From Fibrobacter sp. (lineage in GTDB: Bacteria; Fibrobacterota; Fibrobacteria; Fibrobacterales; Fibrobacteraceae), in contig NZ_JAFWOM010000101.1 in assembly GCF_017545445.1 (NCBI RefSeq), positions 1 to 53,027 on the forward strand: a stretch of DNA of 53,027 nucleotides, in the 5' to 3' direction. Below the pieces are notes generated by a model. That model was not told the DNA's origin and searched no databases. It saw only the letters and a list, made by a program, of their open reading frames with translations. The translations under genes were made by a program, and so were the position numbers. Shown here piece after piece: positions 17,072 to 26,439 of the stretch (its first letter is position 1; every line of letters starts with the position of its first letter).

Positions 17072-18667
17072 ATGATCGTCATTATCGACAACTACGATTC
17101 CTTTACTTACAATGTCTATCAGGCCATTGCAAAAATCACTCACGAAGAAATCCGCGTGCTCCGCAGCCGCGAATGCACCGTTGAAGACATCGAAAAACTG
17201 AACCCGAGCCGCCTCATCGTAAGCCCGGGCCCGGGCCGCCCGGAAGATGCAGGCATCTCCGTGGAAGCCATCAAGCACTTTGCAGGCAAGCTCCCGATTT
17301 TGGGCGTGTGCCTCGGCCACCAGGTCATCGGTTACGCCTTTGGCGCAAAGATTGTGCAGGCCAAGTTCATTAAGCACGACATCGCCGAAGAAATCGACCT
17401 CGACGGCAAGGGCCTTTTCCGCACCATCGGCAAAAAGAACATCTTCACGCGTTACCACAGCCTCGTCATCGACGAAGCGACGCTCTCCCCGGACTTCGAA
17501 GTGACCGCCCGTGCGACCGACGGCGACATCATGGGCATTCGCCACAAGACGCTCCCGATTGAAGGCGTGCAGTTCCACCCGGAATCCATTGCAAGCGGAC
17601 GTGCCGACGAATTCTTCAAGGCATTCCTCAACTACCGCCGTGAACCGCTCGACGTACGCGGAATTTTGAACACGCTTACCGCAGGCAAAGACCTGAGCCG
17701 CGAAACCGCCGAAATGTTCATGGAAGACCTGACGGACGGCATCATGGACGAACGCCAGATGGCCGCCATCCTTACCGCCCTTTCCAGCAAGGGTCCCGTG
17801 ACCGAAGAAATTGCAGGTTGTGCCAAGGTGCTCAGCAGCAAGAAGCGCAAGTTCCCGTACAGCGGCGATGAACTCACCGATATCGTGGGTACCGGTGGCG
17901 ACGGCAAGGGAAGCTTCAACGTGAGCTCGCTCTCCGGCCTTATCGCTGCAAGCTGCGGTGCCAAGGTAGCCAAGCACGGCAACCGCGCCGTTTCCAGCAA
18001 GTCCGGTGCCGCCGACTTCTACACGGCAGCAGGCTTCAAGCTGGACATGACTCCGGAAAAGGCTGCCAGCGTCATCGACAAGACGAACTTCGTGTTCCTC
18101 ATGGCTCCGGTCTATCACAGTGCCATGCGATTTGCGGGCCCGGTTCGCGGAGTCCTCGGCGTTAAAACCATCATGAACTTGCTCGGACCTCTCACGAACC
18201 CGGCAGAAGCCAAGTACCTCATGCTCGGTGTCTATAGCAAGTCGATTTTGGAACCGTTCACCAAGGCTGCTAAATCCCTCGGTGCCAAGCGCGTGATGGT
18301 TGCCATTTCCGATGACGGCTACGATGAAATTTCTCCGTGCGTTCCGACGACGATTGCAGAAATCTTGGAAGACGGTCAGTATCGCGAATACCGCATCGAC
18401 CCGAAAGACTTCGGCGTCCCGGCGGTAGATCCCGAAGACCTCGCTGGTGGTACGGGTGTCGATAACTTCAACCTCGCTCTCGACGTGCTGAACGGCAAGG
18501 GCCGCCCGGGCATCAAGTACGCTTGTGCTTTGAATGCGGGCGCTGCGCTTTACATCAGCAAAAAGGCCGCCAGCATCAAGGAAGGCTTCGACAAGGCAAT
18601 CAAGGCGATGGAAGATGGTTCTGTCTTGAAAAAGATTGAGGAAGTCAAGGTCGCGACGAACGGGTAA
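17072..18667 (+). CDS. trpGD: Fused anthranilate synthase component II / anthranilate phosphoribosyltransferase
   Basis: This 531-residue bifunctional enzyme joins two domains. Residues 1-190 are a class I glutamine amidotransferase: IDNYDSFTYN, SPGPGRPEDAG, nucleophile C80 in GVCLGHQ, and H169/E171 in VQFHPES. Residues about 195-531 are the TrpD phosphoribosyltransferase: PRPP loop DIVGTGGDGKGSFNVS (GTGGD 273-277), KHGNRAVSSKSGAADF, HSAMRFAGPVRGVLGVKTIMNLLGPLTNP and the EISP motif. It supplies ammonia to TrpE and then makes phosphoribosyl-anthranilate. The fusion resembles the enterobacterial TrpGD type. No Shine-Dalgarno is clear, because the spacer just upstream is heptamer repeat. trpC/F/B/A are absent here, since a strong terminator follows. 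Confidence 0.93.
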   Translation: MIVIIDNYDSFTYNVYQAIAKITHEEIRVLRSRECTVEDIEKLNPSRLIVSPGPGRPEDAGISVEAIKHFAGKLPILGVCLGHQVIGYAFGAKIVQAKFIKHDIAEEIDLDGKGLFRTIGKKNIFTRYHSLVIDEATLSPDFEVTARATDGDIMGIRHKTLPIEGVQFHPESIASGRADEFFKAFLNYRREPLDVRGILNTLTAGKDLSRETAEMFMEDLTDGIMDERQMAAILTALSSKGPVTEEIAGCAKVLSSKKRKFPYSGDELTDIVGTGGDGKGSFNVSSLSGLIAASCGAKVAKHGNRAVSSKSGAADFYTAAGFKLDMTPEKAASVIDKTNFVFLMAPVYHSAMRFAGPVRGVLGVKTIMNLLGPLTNPAEAKYLMLGVYSKSILEPFTKAAKSLGAKRVMVAISDDGYDEISPCVPTTIAEILEDGQYREYRIDPKDFGVPAVDPEDLAGGTGVDNFNLALDVLNGKGRPGIKYACALNAGAALYISKKAASIKEGFDKAIKAMEDGSVLKKIEEVKVATNG

Positions 18668-18785
18668 TGAGGTCTACCCATAGGGCATAACAACGACTAA
18701 GCCAATAAATTGGCAAGTCTTGTATAGGTCGCTTCCGCTCCCTCTGGGGAGTGAGCGCGGGCTACGCCCTTTGGGATATGAACGC

Positions 18786-18815
18786 AAAAACGCTCCGAGA
18801 TTCGGAGCGTTTTTT
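18786..18815. terminator. Bidirectional terminator after trpGD
   Basis: AACGCTCCGA/TCGGAGCGTT stem with a three-base loop, T run on both strands. It ends the trp operon and the convergent small lipoprotein gene. Confidence 0.9.
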
Positions 18816-18827
18816 ACAACCTAAAAA

Positions 18828-19406
18828 TTACTTTTTCAACTTTTGGATTTTTTTATCAAGCTGTTCAACCTTGGTGGATTTTTTCTTTTTGTTGTATTCC
18901 AACCATTGAACCGCAGTAATAGGCTTGTGATTTACCAAATTCAACACATTAATGCTATCCTGCAAAGCTTTGTACTTTACATCCAAAGCCTTTTTCTGTT
19001 CTTCTAACTTAGTTTTTAAATAAGCCTCAGCAGAAAGCGTCTTTCCACTTAGAGAATCTGCGACACGTAATGAATCAATATTTTTCTTCAAAACACCGAT
19101 TTCAGACAAAACGTTCTTTTTCGCCTTGTTAATCTTTGCTATAGAATCACGCACAGCTTTCGGAATCTCGACTTTAACAGAATCCTTCTTTTCAGCCTTT
19201 TCCGAAATTTTCTTTAGCCGTACTTCTTCCTTTTTCAGTGCATCGGCGGTTCCACAACGATTGAGAGTAGCACTCCAAATAAGGCACTGGTCTTTAGTGC
19301 ACAGAGAACGAACACATTGTTCCTCTGTCATAAATTCTTCAGTTTTGTTGCAACCGACCCAGCAAATGCTTAACGCAATGAAGATTGGGATGAATATTTT
19401 TTTCAT
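18828..19406 (-). CDS. Small coiled-coil lipoprotein, unknown function
   Basis: This 192-residue protein has a lipoprotein-type signal (hydrophobic core then CWVGC, Cys19; Trp at -3 is unusual). A short Cys-containing region (EEQCVRSLCTKDQCLIW...NRCG) follows, where the four cysteines may form disulfides. The remainder is strongly charged heptad sequence rich in Lys, Glu and Leu, predicted coiled coil (about 60-150). The start is M7 of the longer frame, because AGGAG lies six bases upstream of it. The gene is convergent with trpGD and shares its terminator. I do not recognise a family; an envelope-spacer or trimeric stalk role would be speculation. Confidence 0.65.
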   Translation of the reverse strand: MKKIFIPIFIALSICWVGCNKTEEFMTEEQCVRSLCTKDQCLIWSATLNRCGTADALKKEEVRLKKISEKAEKKDSVKVEIPKAVRDSIAKINKAKKNVLSEIGVLKKNIDSLRVADSLSGKTLSAEAYLKTKLEEQKKALDVKYKALQDSINVLNLVNHKPITAVQWLEYNKKKKSTKVEQLDKKIQKLKK

Positions 19407-19459
19407 ATAACTCTCCTGAAACAAGGTGCTTTAGAAGGAATATACATTTTATTGTATAA

Positions 19460-21505
19460 CTAGAACATCATGCGGTACGGGATTTGATCATCAAATCGGC
19501 GTCCTTTGAGATCGTGGAAACTCTTCCGGGTGGAATTTTGCGAATCAGTCCCAATAAACGCACGACGAACGTCATGAATTGCAGTCCTTCCCGAAGAACT
19601 CGATTCCATTAAGGTTCCCGAACTACTCGAAAAGCCGCCGGAGCTAGAAATCGGATCACCGCACCCATCGGTCCCTGAGCCTGTCGAAGGGCTGTTGCAA
19701 ACAATTTCCGACGACGCACTCGCGAACACAATGTTCCTGACAATCGCTTCGCCCGAAACGCCAGACGCCGTCAAGTAAAAGTCCTTCACGCCGCCAATGC
19801 TCTTGAGGTTTGAGCAATTCACCGTCGTCCAGCCGTTAGCAACCGACTTCGCGTTGGCTGCCACCAGTTCGCATTCCGAAAGAACGGTTCCGTCCTTTTT
19901 GCCGTCGCGAATGCTGAGCTTGCCACCAGTAAGATTCTTCACTTCGATAGCCACTTCCGTAGATTTGATGGAATCCGTCACAACGTTTTCGAAAATAGCG
20001 TAACCGCCGTCTTTGATAGCAAATTCATCATTGTCCGTGAGGCGTACGCGGATGCCGTTGTCAAAGCCATTTGCCGGAATCGTATCTTGAATCACACGCA
20101 AAAAGTCGATGCGGTCGAGTTCCGCGAAATTACCGTTCGGCGAGGGTTCAATTTCAATAAAGTTGCCGCCACGCTTGAGCGTTGCCGGAACCATCACGAT
20201 AGACTTTTCAGGGAACGTGCCCCACGAACCTGTTGGCGGAAGCGTCACGGTTTGCGACTTGCCATTGACCGTGACTTTGTGCGTAGCAGCTGCATCGCCG
20301 CCGTTTGCATAGCGGTAACGCAGCAAATACTCGCCTGCCGGCATGATGTTCATCGGCAAGCGAATCTTGGAACCTGCCGTATTGACATACGCAAGATATT
20401 CTCCATTCGAAGCTGTATTGCTACGCGTAATCGCAAGGTCGCCCGAAACCGCACGCGTAAGCACGCCATGTTCGACTTCGGCACTCAAATAACGCCCGAG
20501 GAACGGCTGCCCCATTTCGACCCAGTTGTCATCAGTAAAGACAACATCGCGAATATGGATGTGGTTGAACTTGTCACCATTGAGATCGTAGTAATGATGC
20601 ACAAAACGCACACGGTTCAAGTCTTGGAAAGCTTCGCCGCCGCCCGGCCCCACGTAACGCCCATAACGTTCCATAAGAATCGTTCCGCCGCCAGTCGCCA
20701 TATCTGCACCGCTGCGGTCTTTATACGGGCCAGTTACTTTATCAGCACGTCCATACGCCGTTTTGTAAGTTGTCTTTTCAATATCATTACCTTGCTGGCA
20801 GCAAATATCCCACGCCGTAAACAAGAAATACTTTCCGCCATGTTCTATGAGGCTCGGTCCTTCTTCAGCACCATTGCTCGCTTTGCTCGTGCGACGTGCA
20901 ATGTTATAAATTGTCTTGTCGTCACTGGCTTGGTAACCCGTCTTACCGTCCAGTTTTATCAGCTGGATTCCAAGACCGAACGAGCCGAACGCCATCCAGT
21001 AATTGCCCTCGGTATCGCGAACAACGTCTGCATCAATCGCATTGTACTTGTCGCTTGTGACCGTATGAATCACGTGGCCATGGTCTTTCCAGCCGTAACC
21101 GGTTGTACCCGGAACAATCGAAGTCGTCGCAGTGTAGCCAATCGCAGACGAGCGCTTACCGAAAACGGACACGCAATAATACACGCGGAACTCGCCATTC
21201 ATGTAGTAAATGTCAGGTGCCCAGATGCCTTCCGTGCCCGGAGCGTACTGATACGCCCACTGCGGAATTGCACTCACCGTTGACTTGTGGTTTTGCCAAG
21301 AATAAGCGTCTTCGGAAGTCCATAGTTGCAAATTGTTGTTCGTGCTCATGAGGGCGTAACCGTCCTCGAAACGCACCATGCTCGGGTCGTGCCCCGGTTG
21401 CAAATTATCCTTCGCATACCAATCGGCAGCCGACACCGCGGAGACGCACAAAGCACCAACCATAGCGAGAGTCATCGCCGATGAAACTTTATTCAAAACC
21501 TTCAT
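19460..21505 (-). CDS. Secreted GH43 family enzyme (arabinanase-like) with two CBM6-like modules
   Basis: This 681-residue enzyme has a signal peptide ending at about residue 26 (AVSA before ADWY). Its five-bladed propeller carries the GH43 triad: base D40 (PGHDPSM), D158 (NAIDADVV) and acid E215 (EEGPSL). WAPDIYYMNGEFRVYYCVS and YVGPGGGE are typical of endo-1,5-alpha-L-arabinanases. A CBM6-like module (about 345-490) and a second, similar galactose-binding-like domain (about 495-610) follow. The end has a Ser-rich linker and a short basic tail with FHDLKGRRF, resembling the terminal strand of type IX sorting domains. AAGGAG lies seven bases before M3, which is chosen as start. A dispersed repeat lies in the linker codons. 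Confidence 0.83.
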   Translation of the reverse strand: MKVLNKVSSAMTLAMVGALCVSAVSAADWYAKDNLQPGHDPSMVRFEDGYALMSTNNNLQLWTSEDAYSWQNHKSTVSAIPQWAYQYAPGTEGIWAPDIYYMNGEFRVYYCVSVFGKRSSAIGYTATTSIVPGTTGYGWKDHGHVIHTVTSDKYNAIDADVVRDTEGNYWMAFGSFGLGIQLIKLDGKTGYQASDDKTIYNIARRTSKASNGAEEGPSLIEHGGKYFLFTAWDICCQQGNDIEKTTYKTAYGRADKVTGPYKDRSGADMATGGGTILMERYGRYVGPGGGEAFQDLNRVRFVHHYYDLNGDKFNHIHIRDVVFTDDNWVEMGQPFLGRYLSAEVEHGVLTRAVSGDLAITRSNTASNGEYLAYVNTAGSKIRLPMNIMPAGEYLLRYRYANGGDAAATHKVTVNGKSQTVTLPPTGSWGTFPEKSIVMVPATLKRGGNFIEIEPSPNGNFAELDRIDFLRVIQDTIPANGFDNGIRVRLTDNDEFAIKDGGYAIFENVVTDSIKSTEVAIEVKNLTGGKLSIRDGKKDGTVLSECELVAANAKSVANGWTTVNCSNLKSIGGVKDFYLTASGVSGEAIVRNIVFASASSEIVCNSPSTGSGTDGCGDPISSSGGFSSSSGTLMESSSSGRTAIHDVRRAFIGTDSQNSTRKSFHDLKGRRFDDQIPYRMMF
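19671..19695. repeat. Dispersed repeat core in GH43 linker codons
   Basis: The core TGAGCCTGTCGAAG matches spacer copies at about 31096-31111 (TGAGCCTGTCGAAC). Here it encodes the NSPSTGSGTDG stretch of the linker. Confidence 0.55.
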
Positions 21506-21540
21506 TTCCATACTCCTTAAAATTCAATCTAATAAACCTT

Positions 21541-21742
21541 CACTGGATGGGGCAAAGCCCCTACTCCTTGGCTCGGTTATAAAAATGAGTGAACTCATTT
21601 TTGCAACACTCGCCTTCTGAGTAGTCTTCGACTTCGTTACACTTCGCTCAGGATGACGATCAATAACGTCATTCTGAGGAACAACGTGACGAAGAATCCA
21701 GTAAAGTCCAGCACTGGTTTCTATCGCTACACTCAGGATGAC
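21541..21742. repeat. REP-like elements in the spacer between the two GH43 genes
   Basis: The spacer contains CACTGGATGGGGCAAAGCCCC (21541 on), a CTTCGCTCAGGATGAC fragment near 21640-21656, a GTCATTCTGAGG...GAATCCAGT copy at about 21669-21702, and ACTCAGGATGAC near 21731. No gene is present. Confidence 0.6.
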
Positions 21743-21756
21743 GGAGAAGCCAACAT

Positions 21757-23472
21757 TCACTTTACAATCACCTTTGCGGTTGCGCGGGAAATGCGGACAA
21801 AGTACATCCCCGGACGTAACGTTTTCACACGAATATCAGAACCAAAACCAAAATCCATTACAACACCATTCACATCAAGCAAAGTCCATCTTGTTTCATG
21901 GTCCAAACGAATCACACGTGCGGCGCCATCGTAAACCGCGAAACGAGCAGGCATTGTTCCCACACGCGACAATTCCAATCCCGTCTTATCACCCACTCCA
22001 GAATCCGCAGGAATCGAATCGTTCGGAATTGAATCTGTCGGTGGCTCGACTTTCGGAAGTTCCGCTTTCACAAGCTTAATCTTCTGGTTGTCCGTTCCCG
22101 TGCGAACCCACGTGATGAGCGGCATCCCCACGTCCTTGGAAACATTCAGCACGTCGGCCAAGTAATCGCTATCGTAATCCGCAAAGAGGAAATACCCCTT
22201 TTGCACAGACGCATTCTCGATGCGGATTTCGCAAGGTGTCGATTTCGTTGAAACGGTATCCAAAAGCGTCTTGGAAGGGCAATAATATTTCTTTGTCTTA
22301 AAGTTCTGCAACGTGTAATAACGTGCGGAATCTCCGCGTGCAAGCACCCAAAGCTGAGCATCGTTCTGTTCGTCCGCAGTCTGCTGCACCACAATACCAT
22401 CGCGATCTTCGAGCGCCAAATTGCTATGCGAAACCGTCAGGCGGTAACCGCCATCTTCGATAAGCGCGTTGTTGACCGGATCCACGCCATTCGTATGCTT
22501 GATTTTCTGGATGTTTCCGTCACGATCGTAATAGAGGTAGTCGATGTTTACGGAACGGCGATATGTCCAGCCGCCCGGAGAATTCGCACCGTGGTACATA
22601 AAATACCAATGCCCGAGATACTTGAAAATCGCCTGATGGTTCGTCTCGGAATTGTCCATCTTGTCGTTGATGACGCCTTTTTGCGTCCACGGTCCGTTCA
22701 GGCTTGGCGACATGGAATAATTCGTCGTCGATGGATACCCCGAGGCATAGCTGAAGTAATAATTGCCACGGAAATAATGCATCCACGGAGCTTCGAAAAA
22801 GTCCTTGATTTTGATGTCTTCGGGCGTGCTTGCAAGCTCAATCATATTCTCTTTGAGCTTCACACGGCGACCCGCATTCCACGAGCCCCAATACATCCAA
22901 ATGTCGTCGCCATCATAGAAAATCGCAGGGTCAATGTTCAATTTCACATCGTTCGGCGTATTGTCAGTGATAAGCGCCTGCCCGATCGCATCTTTCCACG
23001 GGCCGGACGGATGATCCGCCACGGCAACGCCAATCGCAAAACCTTCACTCCCGTTTTCCTTGATGGTCCCGTGATGGACGGCCACATACCAGTAAAACTT
23101 GCCATTTCGGTATTCGCAGTGGCCCGCAAAAGCGCTCGCATTCGCCCATTTGAACGTTTTTACGCTCAGAACCGCCCCGTAATCGTGATAATGTTCCATA
23201 TCATCGGTCACGAGCACGTGCCAATCATTCATAATGAACGATTTATTGTTATTGCCCTGCGGCCCCTGCTCATCGTGCCCCGCAAAAATAAAAAGCGAGT
23301 CGTCATGCACAAGGGCAGCGGCATCCGCAGAATAAAAATCAGTCGTCAAAGGGTTCGCCGCAAAAGATGCCGAACCAAGTCCGGCAACGCACAAGCCCCA
23401 AATAGCCGAACAGACCGCACCCTTTACGGCACGATTCCGTCTAGTCAAAGACTCCAAACCCTTTGATTCCAT
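21757..23472 (-). CDS. Secreted GH43 family enzyme with ricin-type lectin domain and sorting-type C-terminus
   Basis: This 571-residue enzyme starts with a long n-region and hydrophobic signal (cleavage near SASFA, residue 38). The GH43 domain (about 40-335) shows catalytic D50 (FYSADAAAL), D181 (NIDPAIFYDGDD) and E227 (FFEAPWMH), as in beta-xylosidase/arabinofuranosidase subfamilies. A beta-trefoil ricin-like carbohydrate-binding domain follows (about 340-470, Q-L-W motifs). After a PPTDSIPNDSIPAD linker comes a C-terminal segment (WTLLDVNGVVM...LRPGMYFVRI) matching the pattern of type IX secretion sorting domains. The start ATG (M8 of a GTG frame) has GGGAG six bases upstream. Both GH43 genes point the same way but are separated by repeats, so an operon is uncertain. 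Confidence 0.82.
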   Translation of the reverse strand: MESKGLESLTRRNRAVKGAVCSAIWGLCVAGLGSASFAANPLTTDFYSADAAALVHDDSLFIFAGHDEQGPQGNNNKSFIMNDWHVLVTDDMEHYHDYGAVLSVKTFKWANASAFAGHCEYRNGKFYWYVAVHHGTIKENGSEGFAIGVAVADHPSGPWKDAIGQALITDNTPNDVKLNIDPAIFYDGDDIWMYWGSWNAGRRVKLKENMIELASTPEDIKIKDFFEAPWMHYFRGNYYFSYASGYPSTTNYSMSPSLNGPWTQKGVINDKMDNSETNHQAIFKYLGHWYFMYHGANSPGGWTYRRSVNIDYLYYDRDGNIQKIKHTNGVDPVNNALIEDGGYRLTVSHSNLALEDRDGIVVQQTADEQNDAQLWVLARGDSARYYTLQNFKTKKYYCPSKTLLDTVSTKSTPCEIRIENASVQKGYFLFADYDSDYLADVLNVSKDVGMPLITWVRTGTDNQKIKLVKAELPKVEPPTDSIPNDSIPADSGVGDKTGLELSRVGTMPARFAVYDGAARVIRLDHETRWTLLDVNGVVMDFGFGSDIRVKTLRPGMYFVRISRATAKVIVK

Positions 23473-23887
23473 AGACTTCTCCCATACATCCACACTCGTT
23501 AAAAGCCCGGTAACAATAAATATATACTTTTATTTATTAAAAGTCCACATATTTTTTTATGATTTATGGATGGTGGAGCAGTGGTTAGTGGTTGGTGGTT
23601 AGTGGTTAGAGGAATGCTTGCGGGCGTCATCCTGAGCAACGCGAAGGATCCAGTGACTGTGTTAGAGGCTGGTCATTAGTCTTTGGTCGTTGGTCGTTAG
23701 TCATTGGCCGTTAGTCATTAGTCACTGGTCGTTAGCATCCTGCATTTTGATATTGGAACAGGAGAATACTACATTCATTTTTTCGGGAGGAAAAGCATCA
23801 GAAACAGGCTATTTCAGAATTAAAAGTCCACAGTTTGAATACGGCAATTAATTTTAGGTGAAAGTTTTTGGTTTTCTTGAGAGCTAT
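23473..23887. other. 415-base repeat-rich spacer
   Basis: A heptamer array lies at 23581-23608 (GTGGTTA, GTGGTTG, GTGGTTA, GTGGTTA), a REP-like element at about 23627-23656 (GTCATCCTGAGC...GGATCCAGT) and a ten-unit heptamer array at 23668-23737. The rest is AT-rich. No gene seen. Confidence 0.75.
23668..23737 (+). repeat. Heptamer array, ten units
   Basis: The units alternate GCTGGTC, ATTAGTC, TTTGGTC, GTTGGTC, GTTAGTC, ATTGGCC and similar, all in 7-base register. Same family as 15137-15199. Confidence 0.85.
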
Positions 23888-25150
23888 TTACACCAACCTT
23901 TTTGCACACTCGCGGGCTTCGCGGATAATTTCTTCCTCGCCTTCGACATGGCGGCCACGCATCACGAACTGGCCGTTGCACATCACGGAATCAATTGCGC
24001 TTGAATTTGCCGAATAGACCCAGTTGCTATAGATGTTGTAGCGAGGCACCATGCGTTCGTTGTTCAAATCGATCAGCAAGCAATCCGCAAGATAGCCTTC
24101 TTCGATGCGGCCAGCCTTAAGCCCAAAGAAATTTGCCACATTGCTCGTCGCCATTTTCAAAGCGTCTTCTGCCGGAAGCGTTTCCGCCGTACCGAGATAC
24201 TTTGCCAAAAGCGCAATCGTTTTCATTTCTTCCTGCATGTCGAGGTTGTTGTTCGACGAATCGCCGTCCGTGCCGAGTCCAAGCTTCATGCCGTCTTTGA
24301 GCATTTCAGCCACCTGCGGAATTCCGCTGTTCAACTTCATGTTAGAGCACGGATTCAAAATAGCCGTCGCCCCCGATTCCGCAAAAATTTTACGGTCCGA
24401 TGACGTAAAGTGCGTACAATGAGCCGCAGAGAAGTTCGAATTCAAGCCACCCAAGCGCTTCCAGAATTCCACAGGAGTGCAGCCGAACTGTTCCATGCAA
24501 TTCTTAATTTCGGTCATCGTTTCAGACAAATGCGTATGAATTTTGTAATTCTCATCATGAGCAAGTTCAATCAACTCAGCGGTTTTCTCCTCGCCCACCG
24601 TATAAATTGCATGAGGCATCACCACAAGCTGTACACGCTCCGATTCGCCCGTATGATTCTTCAAAAAATCCACATTCGCAGCCCAAGCCTCCGATGACAT
24701 CAGCGGTTCTGCAAAAGTAACGCCAATAGCCGCCCGGATCCCCATTTCTTCGACGGCACGCATCGTTTGTTCACGATGCCAGTACATGTCTGCAAAGAAC
24801 ACCGTCCCCGACTTGATCATTTCGAGAATCGCCAGGTGGCTCCCAACAGCGATATCGTCAGGCGTAAGTTTCGCCTCGGTCGGCCAAATATATTCGTTGA
24901 GCCATTTGCCAAGTTCCATGTCATCGGCAAAGCCTCGCAGCAAGGACATCGCCGCATGCGTATGACCGTTATAAAACGCCGGCATAATTGCAAAATTCGA
25001 ACAATCGACGACTTCAGCACCTTCGTAATCCACAGGCTCCAATGGACGAGATACTTTATCAAAAACATTTCCAACAATCAAGATGTCGGTACGAGCATCT
25101 TCGGATTTTTTGTTCGGCAACAGAACGGATTTCAATATAATTTTTTTCAC
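23888..25150 (-). CDS. mtaD: Amidohydrolase, 5'-methylthioadenosine/S-adenosylhomocysteine deaminase family
   Basis: This 420-residue cytoplasmic metal-dependent deaminase has the MtaD/TrzA-type layout. A small beta-sandwich flanks a TIM barrel. First metal motif NGHTHAAMSLLRGFADD (H63, H65), third His in KIHTHLSET, fourth in AAHCTH, and metal Asp in GLGTDGDSSNN. The DMELGKWLNEYIWPTEAKL segment is characteristic of this family, which deaminates MTA, SAH or adenosine; guanine or triazine-like substrates are alternatives. I chose the GTG at 25148-25150 because AAGG lies five bases upstream and the protein then starts MKKIILKSVLLP. The longer frame would overlap the divergent gene at 25213. The two genes share a 62-base promoter region. 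Confidence 0.8.
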   Translation of the reverse strand: MKKIILKSVLLPNKKSEDARTDILIVGNVFDKVSRPLEPVDYEGAEVVDCSNFAIMPAFYNGHTHAAMSLLRGFADDMELGKWLNEYIWPTEAKLTPDDIAVGSHLAILEMIKSGTVFFADMYWHREQTMRAVEEMGIRAAIGVTFAEPLMSSEAWAANVDFLKNHTGESERVQLVVMPHAIYTVGEEKTAELIELAHDENYKIHTHLSETMTEIKNCMEQFGCTPVEFWKRLGGLNSNFSAAHCTHFTSSDRKIFAESGATAILNPCSNMKLNSGIPQVAEMLKDGMKLGLGTDGDSSNNNLDMQEEMKTIALLAKYLGTAETLPAEDALKMATSNVANFFGLKAGRIEEGYLADCLLIDLNNERMVPRYNIYSNWVYSANSSAIDSVMCNGQFVMRGRHVEGEEEIIREARECAKRLV

Positions 25151-25212
25151 TTTCACCTTCTTTTTGCAAAATGAGTAAAGTATTTCGCCATTTTTGATTA
25201 TATTATAATAAT

Positions 25213-26214
25213 ATGAATTACGATTGTCCAGAAACTTTGCCCATTTCAAGGAATGAATTTTCCCAGATACATATTTTCAAGAACATTCAGTTCGAGCAAC
25301 TCGCTGGATTTCTATTAAAATGTTCCGTTAAATATTTCGACAACGGAGAAACCATTCTCTCCCCCGCAAGCCGTCAAAAGGCTGTTTATATTCTCATCAG
25401 CGGCCTACTTCAAATGACCGTGGAATCAGAAAAAGGAGGAACGTTTTCCCTAGCCGTTGAACCCGGCCAATGTGTCGGAGAAATGTCCGTTTTAGACAAC
25501 ACTACCCCCTGCGCGACAATCATCGCAAAAGAAAAAAGCAAAATTCTTTACATTCCGGCAGACACCGTACTATCAATGGTGCGTTTTTCACACGAACTCT
25601 GCTTGAATTTTTTGCTGATGCTGAGCCAGCGTCTCCGCAGAGACAACATAATCGTCTGCGAAGAACAACATCACATCCGTTGCATCGAGGAAAATGCAAA
25701 AATAGACCCGATGACAGGACTTCACAACCGTCGTTGGCTAGAAGACATGTACACGCGAGAAATAAACCGTAGCAACATAGGTCATTTCAAACTTGTTGCA
25801 TTCATGCTCGACATCGACCATTTCAAACAAGTAAACGACACTTACGGACATCTAGCTGGAGACCTTGTTCTTATTTCGGTAGCTCAGACGCTTATCCGCA
25901 GTTTAAGACCTTCAGACATGCCCGTACGCTATGGCGGCGAAGAATTTTCGATATTCCTTCCAGGAGCAACCGACGAACAAGCAAAAATCGTTGCAAGCCG
26001 GATTCGCAACAACATAGAAAACATGAGTGTGACCTTGAACGACGGAACTATTCTGCAAGTGACTGTAAGTATCGGCTACGCAGAACGAATCGATAACGAC
26101 ACTGTAGAATCGCTCATAGAACGAGCAGACAAAGCGCTGTACTATGCCAAGGAAAACGGAAGGAACTGCGTCAGCAAAAATTGCGGCGGAGGGAAATTCG
26201 AATTGCTGAGATAA
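25213..26214 (+). CDS. Cyclic-nucleotide-binding domain + GGDEF diguanylate cyclase
   Basis: This 333-residue cytoplasmic regulator has two domains. Residues about 18-145 form a cNMP/Crp-type effector domain (GETILSPASRQKAVYILISGLLQMT, PGQCVGEMSVLDNTTPCATIIA). Residues about 160-325 form a GGDEF domain: DPMTGLHNRRWLE, FMLDIDHFKQVNDTYGH, and active-site GGEEF at 241-245. An RxxD product-inhibition site, R232-PS-D235, lies exactly five residues before it. All catalytic residues are intact, so synthesis of cyclic di-GMP gated by a nucleotide or dimerisation signal is expected. The ligand is unknown. A terminator follows directly. Confidence 0.88.
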   Translation: MNYDCPETLPISRNEFSQIHIFKNIQFEQLAGFLLKCSVKYFDNGETILSPASRQKAVYILISGLLQMTVESEKGGTFSLAVEPGQCVGEMSVLDNTTPCATIIAKEKSKILYIPADTVLSMVRFSHELCLNFLLMLSQRLRRDNIIVCEEQHHIRCIEENAKIDPMTGLHNRRWLEDMYTREINRSNIGHFKLVAFMLDIDHFKQVNDTYGHLAGDLVLISVAQTLIRSLRPSDMPVRYGGEEFSIFLPGATDEQAKIVASRIRNNIENMSVTLNDGTILQVTVSIGYAERIDNDTVESLIERADKALYYAKENGRNCVSKNCGGGKFELLR

Positions 26215-26233
26215 GACTAGCGAACAACACGAG

Positions 26234-26263
26234 AAAAAGGCTTCTCTTTTGAGGAGCCTTTTT
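26234..26263 (+). terminator. Terminator of the GGDEF gene
   Basis: AAAAAGGCTTCTC/GAGGAGCCTTTTT, one wobble and a TTTT loop, 20 bases after the stop codon. Confidence 0.9.
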
Positions 26264-26269
26264 GGATTA

Positions 26270-26439
26270 TTATGCAGTGAGTATCGTATCTGCGGTTAGT
26301 ACAGTGTAAGGAGTTCCCCGAACAAGTCAGGAAAGACAACGCGAAGGGAGAACGAATTTGTAAAGAGAACCGTGTACGCAAATAGAACTGTGTCAAGATG
26401 CCACACGGATTGTGAAAAAACTAACGTTTTTTCTTTTTT
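26270..26439 (+). ncRNA. Candidate structured small RNA
   Basis: This part of the gene-free stretch 26264-26532 ends in a hairpin GAAAAAAC/GTTTTTTC followed by six T (26414-26439). Internal complementarities include GTTAGT (26295-26300) with ACTAAC (26420-26425), CCGTGT (26370-26375) with ACACGG (26403-26408), and GTTCCCC (26313-26319) with GGGGAAC (26446-26452). The first and last are mutually exclusive or pseudoknotted. It lacks the open frames, heptamers and REP elements that fill other spacers. It does not match tmRNA, RNase P, SRP or a 6S consensus that I could recognise. An RNA on the minus strand is also possible. Confidence 0.3.

Noticed and set aside
20087..21283. 398-codon plus-strand frame opposite the first GH43 gene
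   Set aside because: Antisense shadow; the opposite frame holds the GH43 triad and signal peptide.
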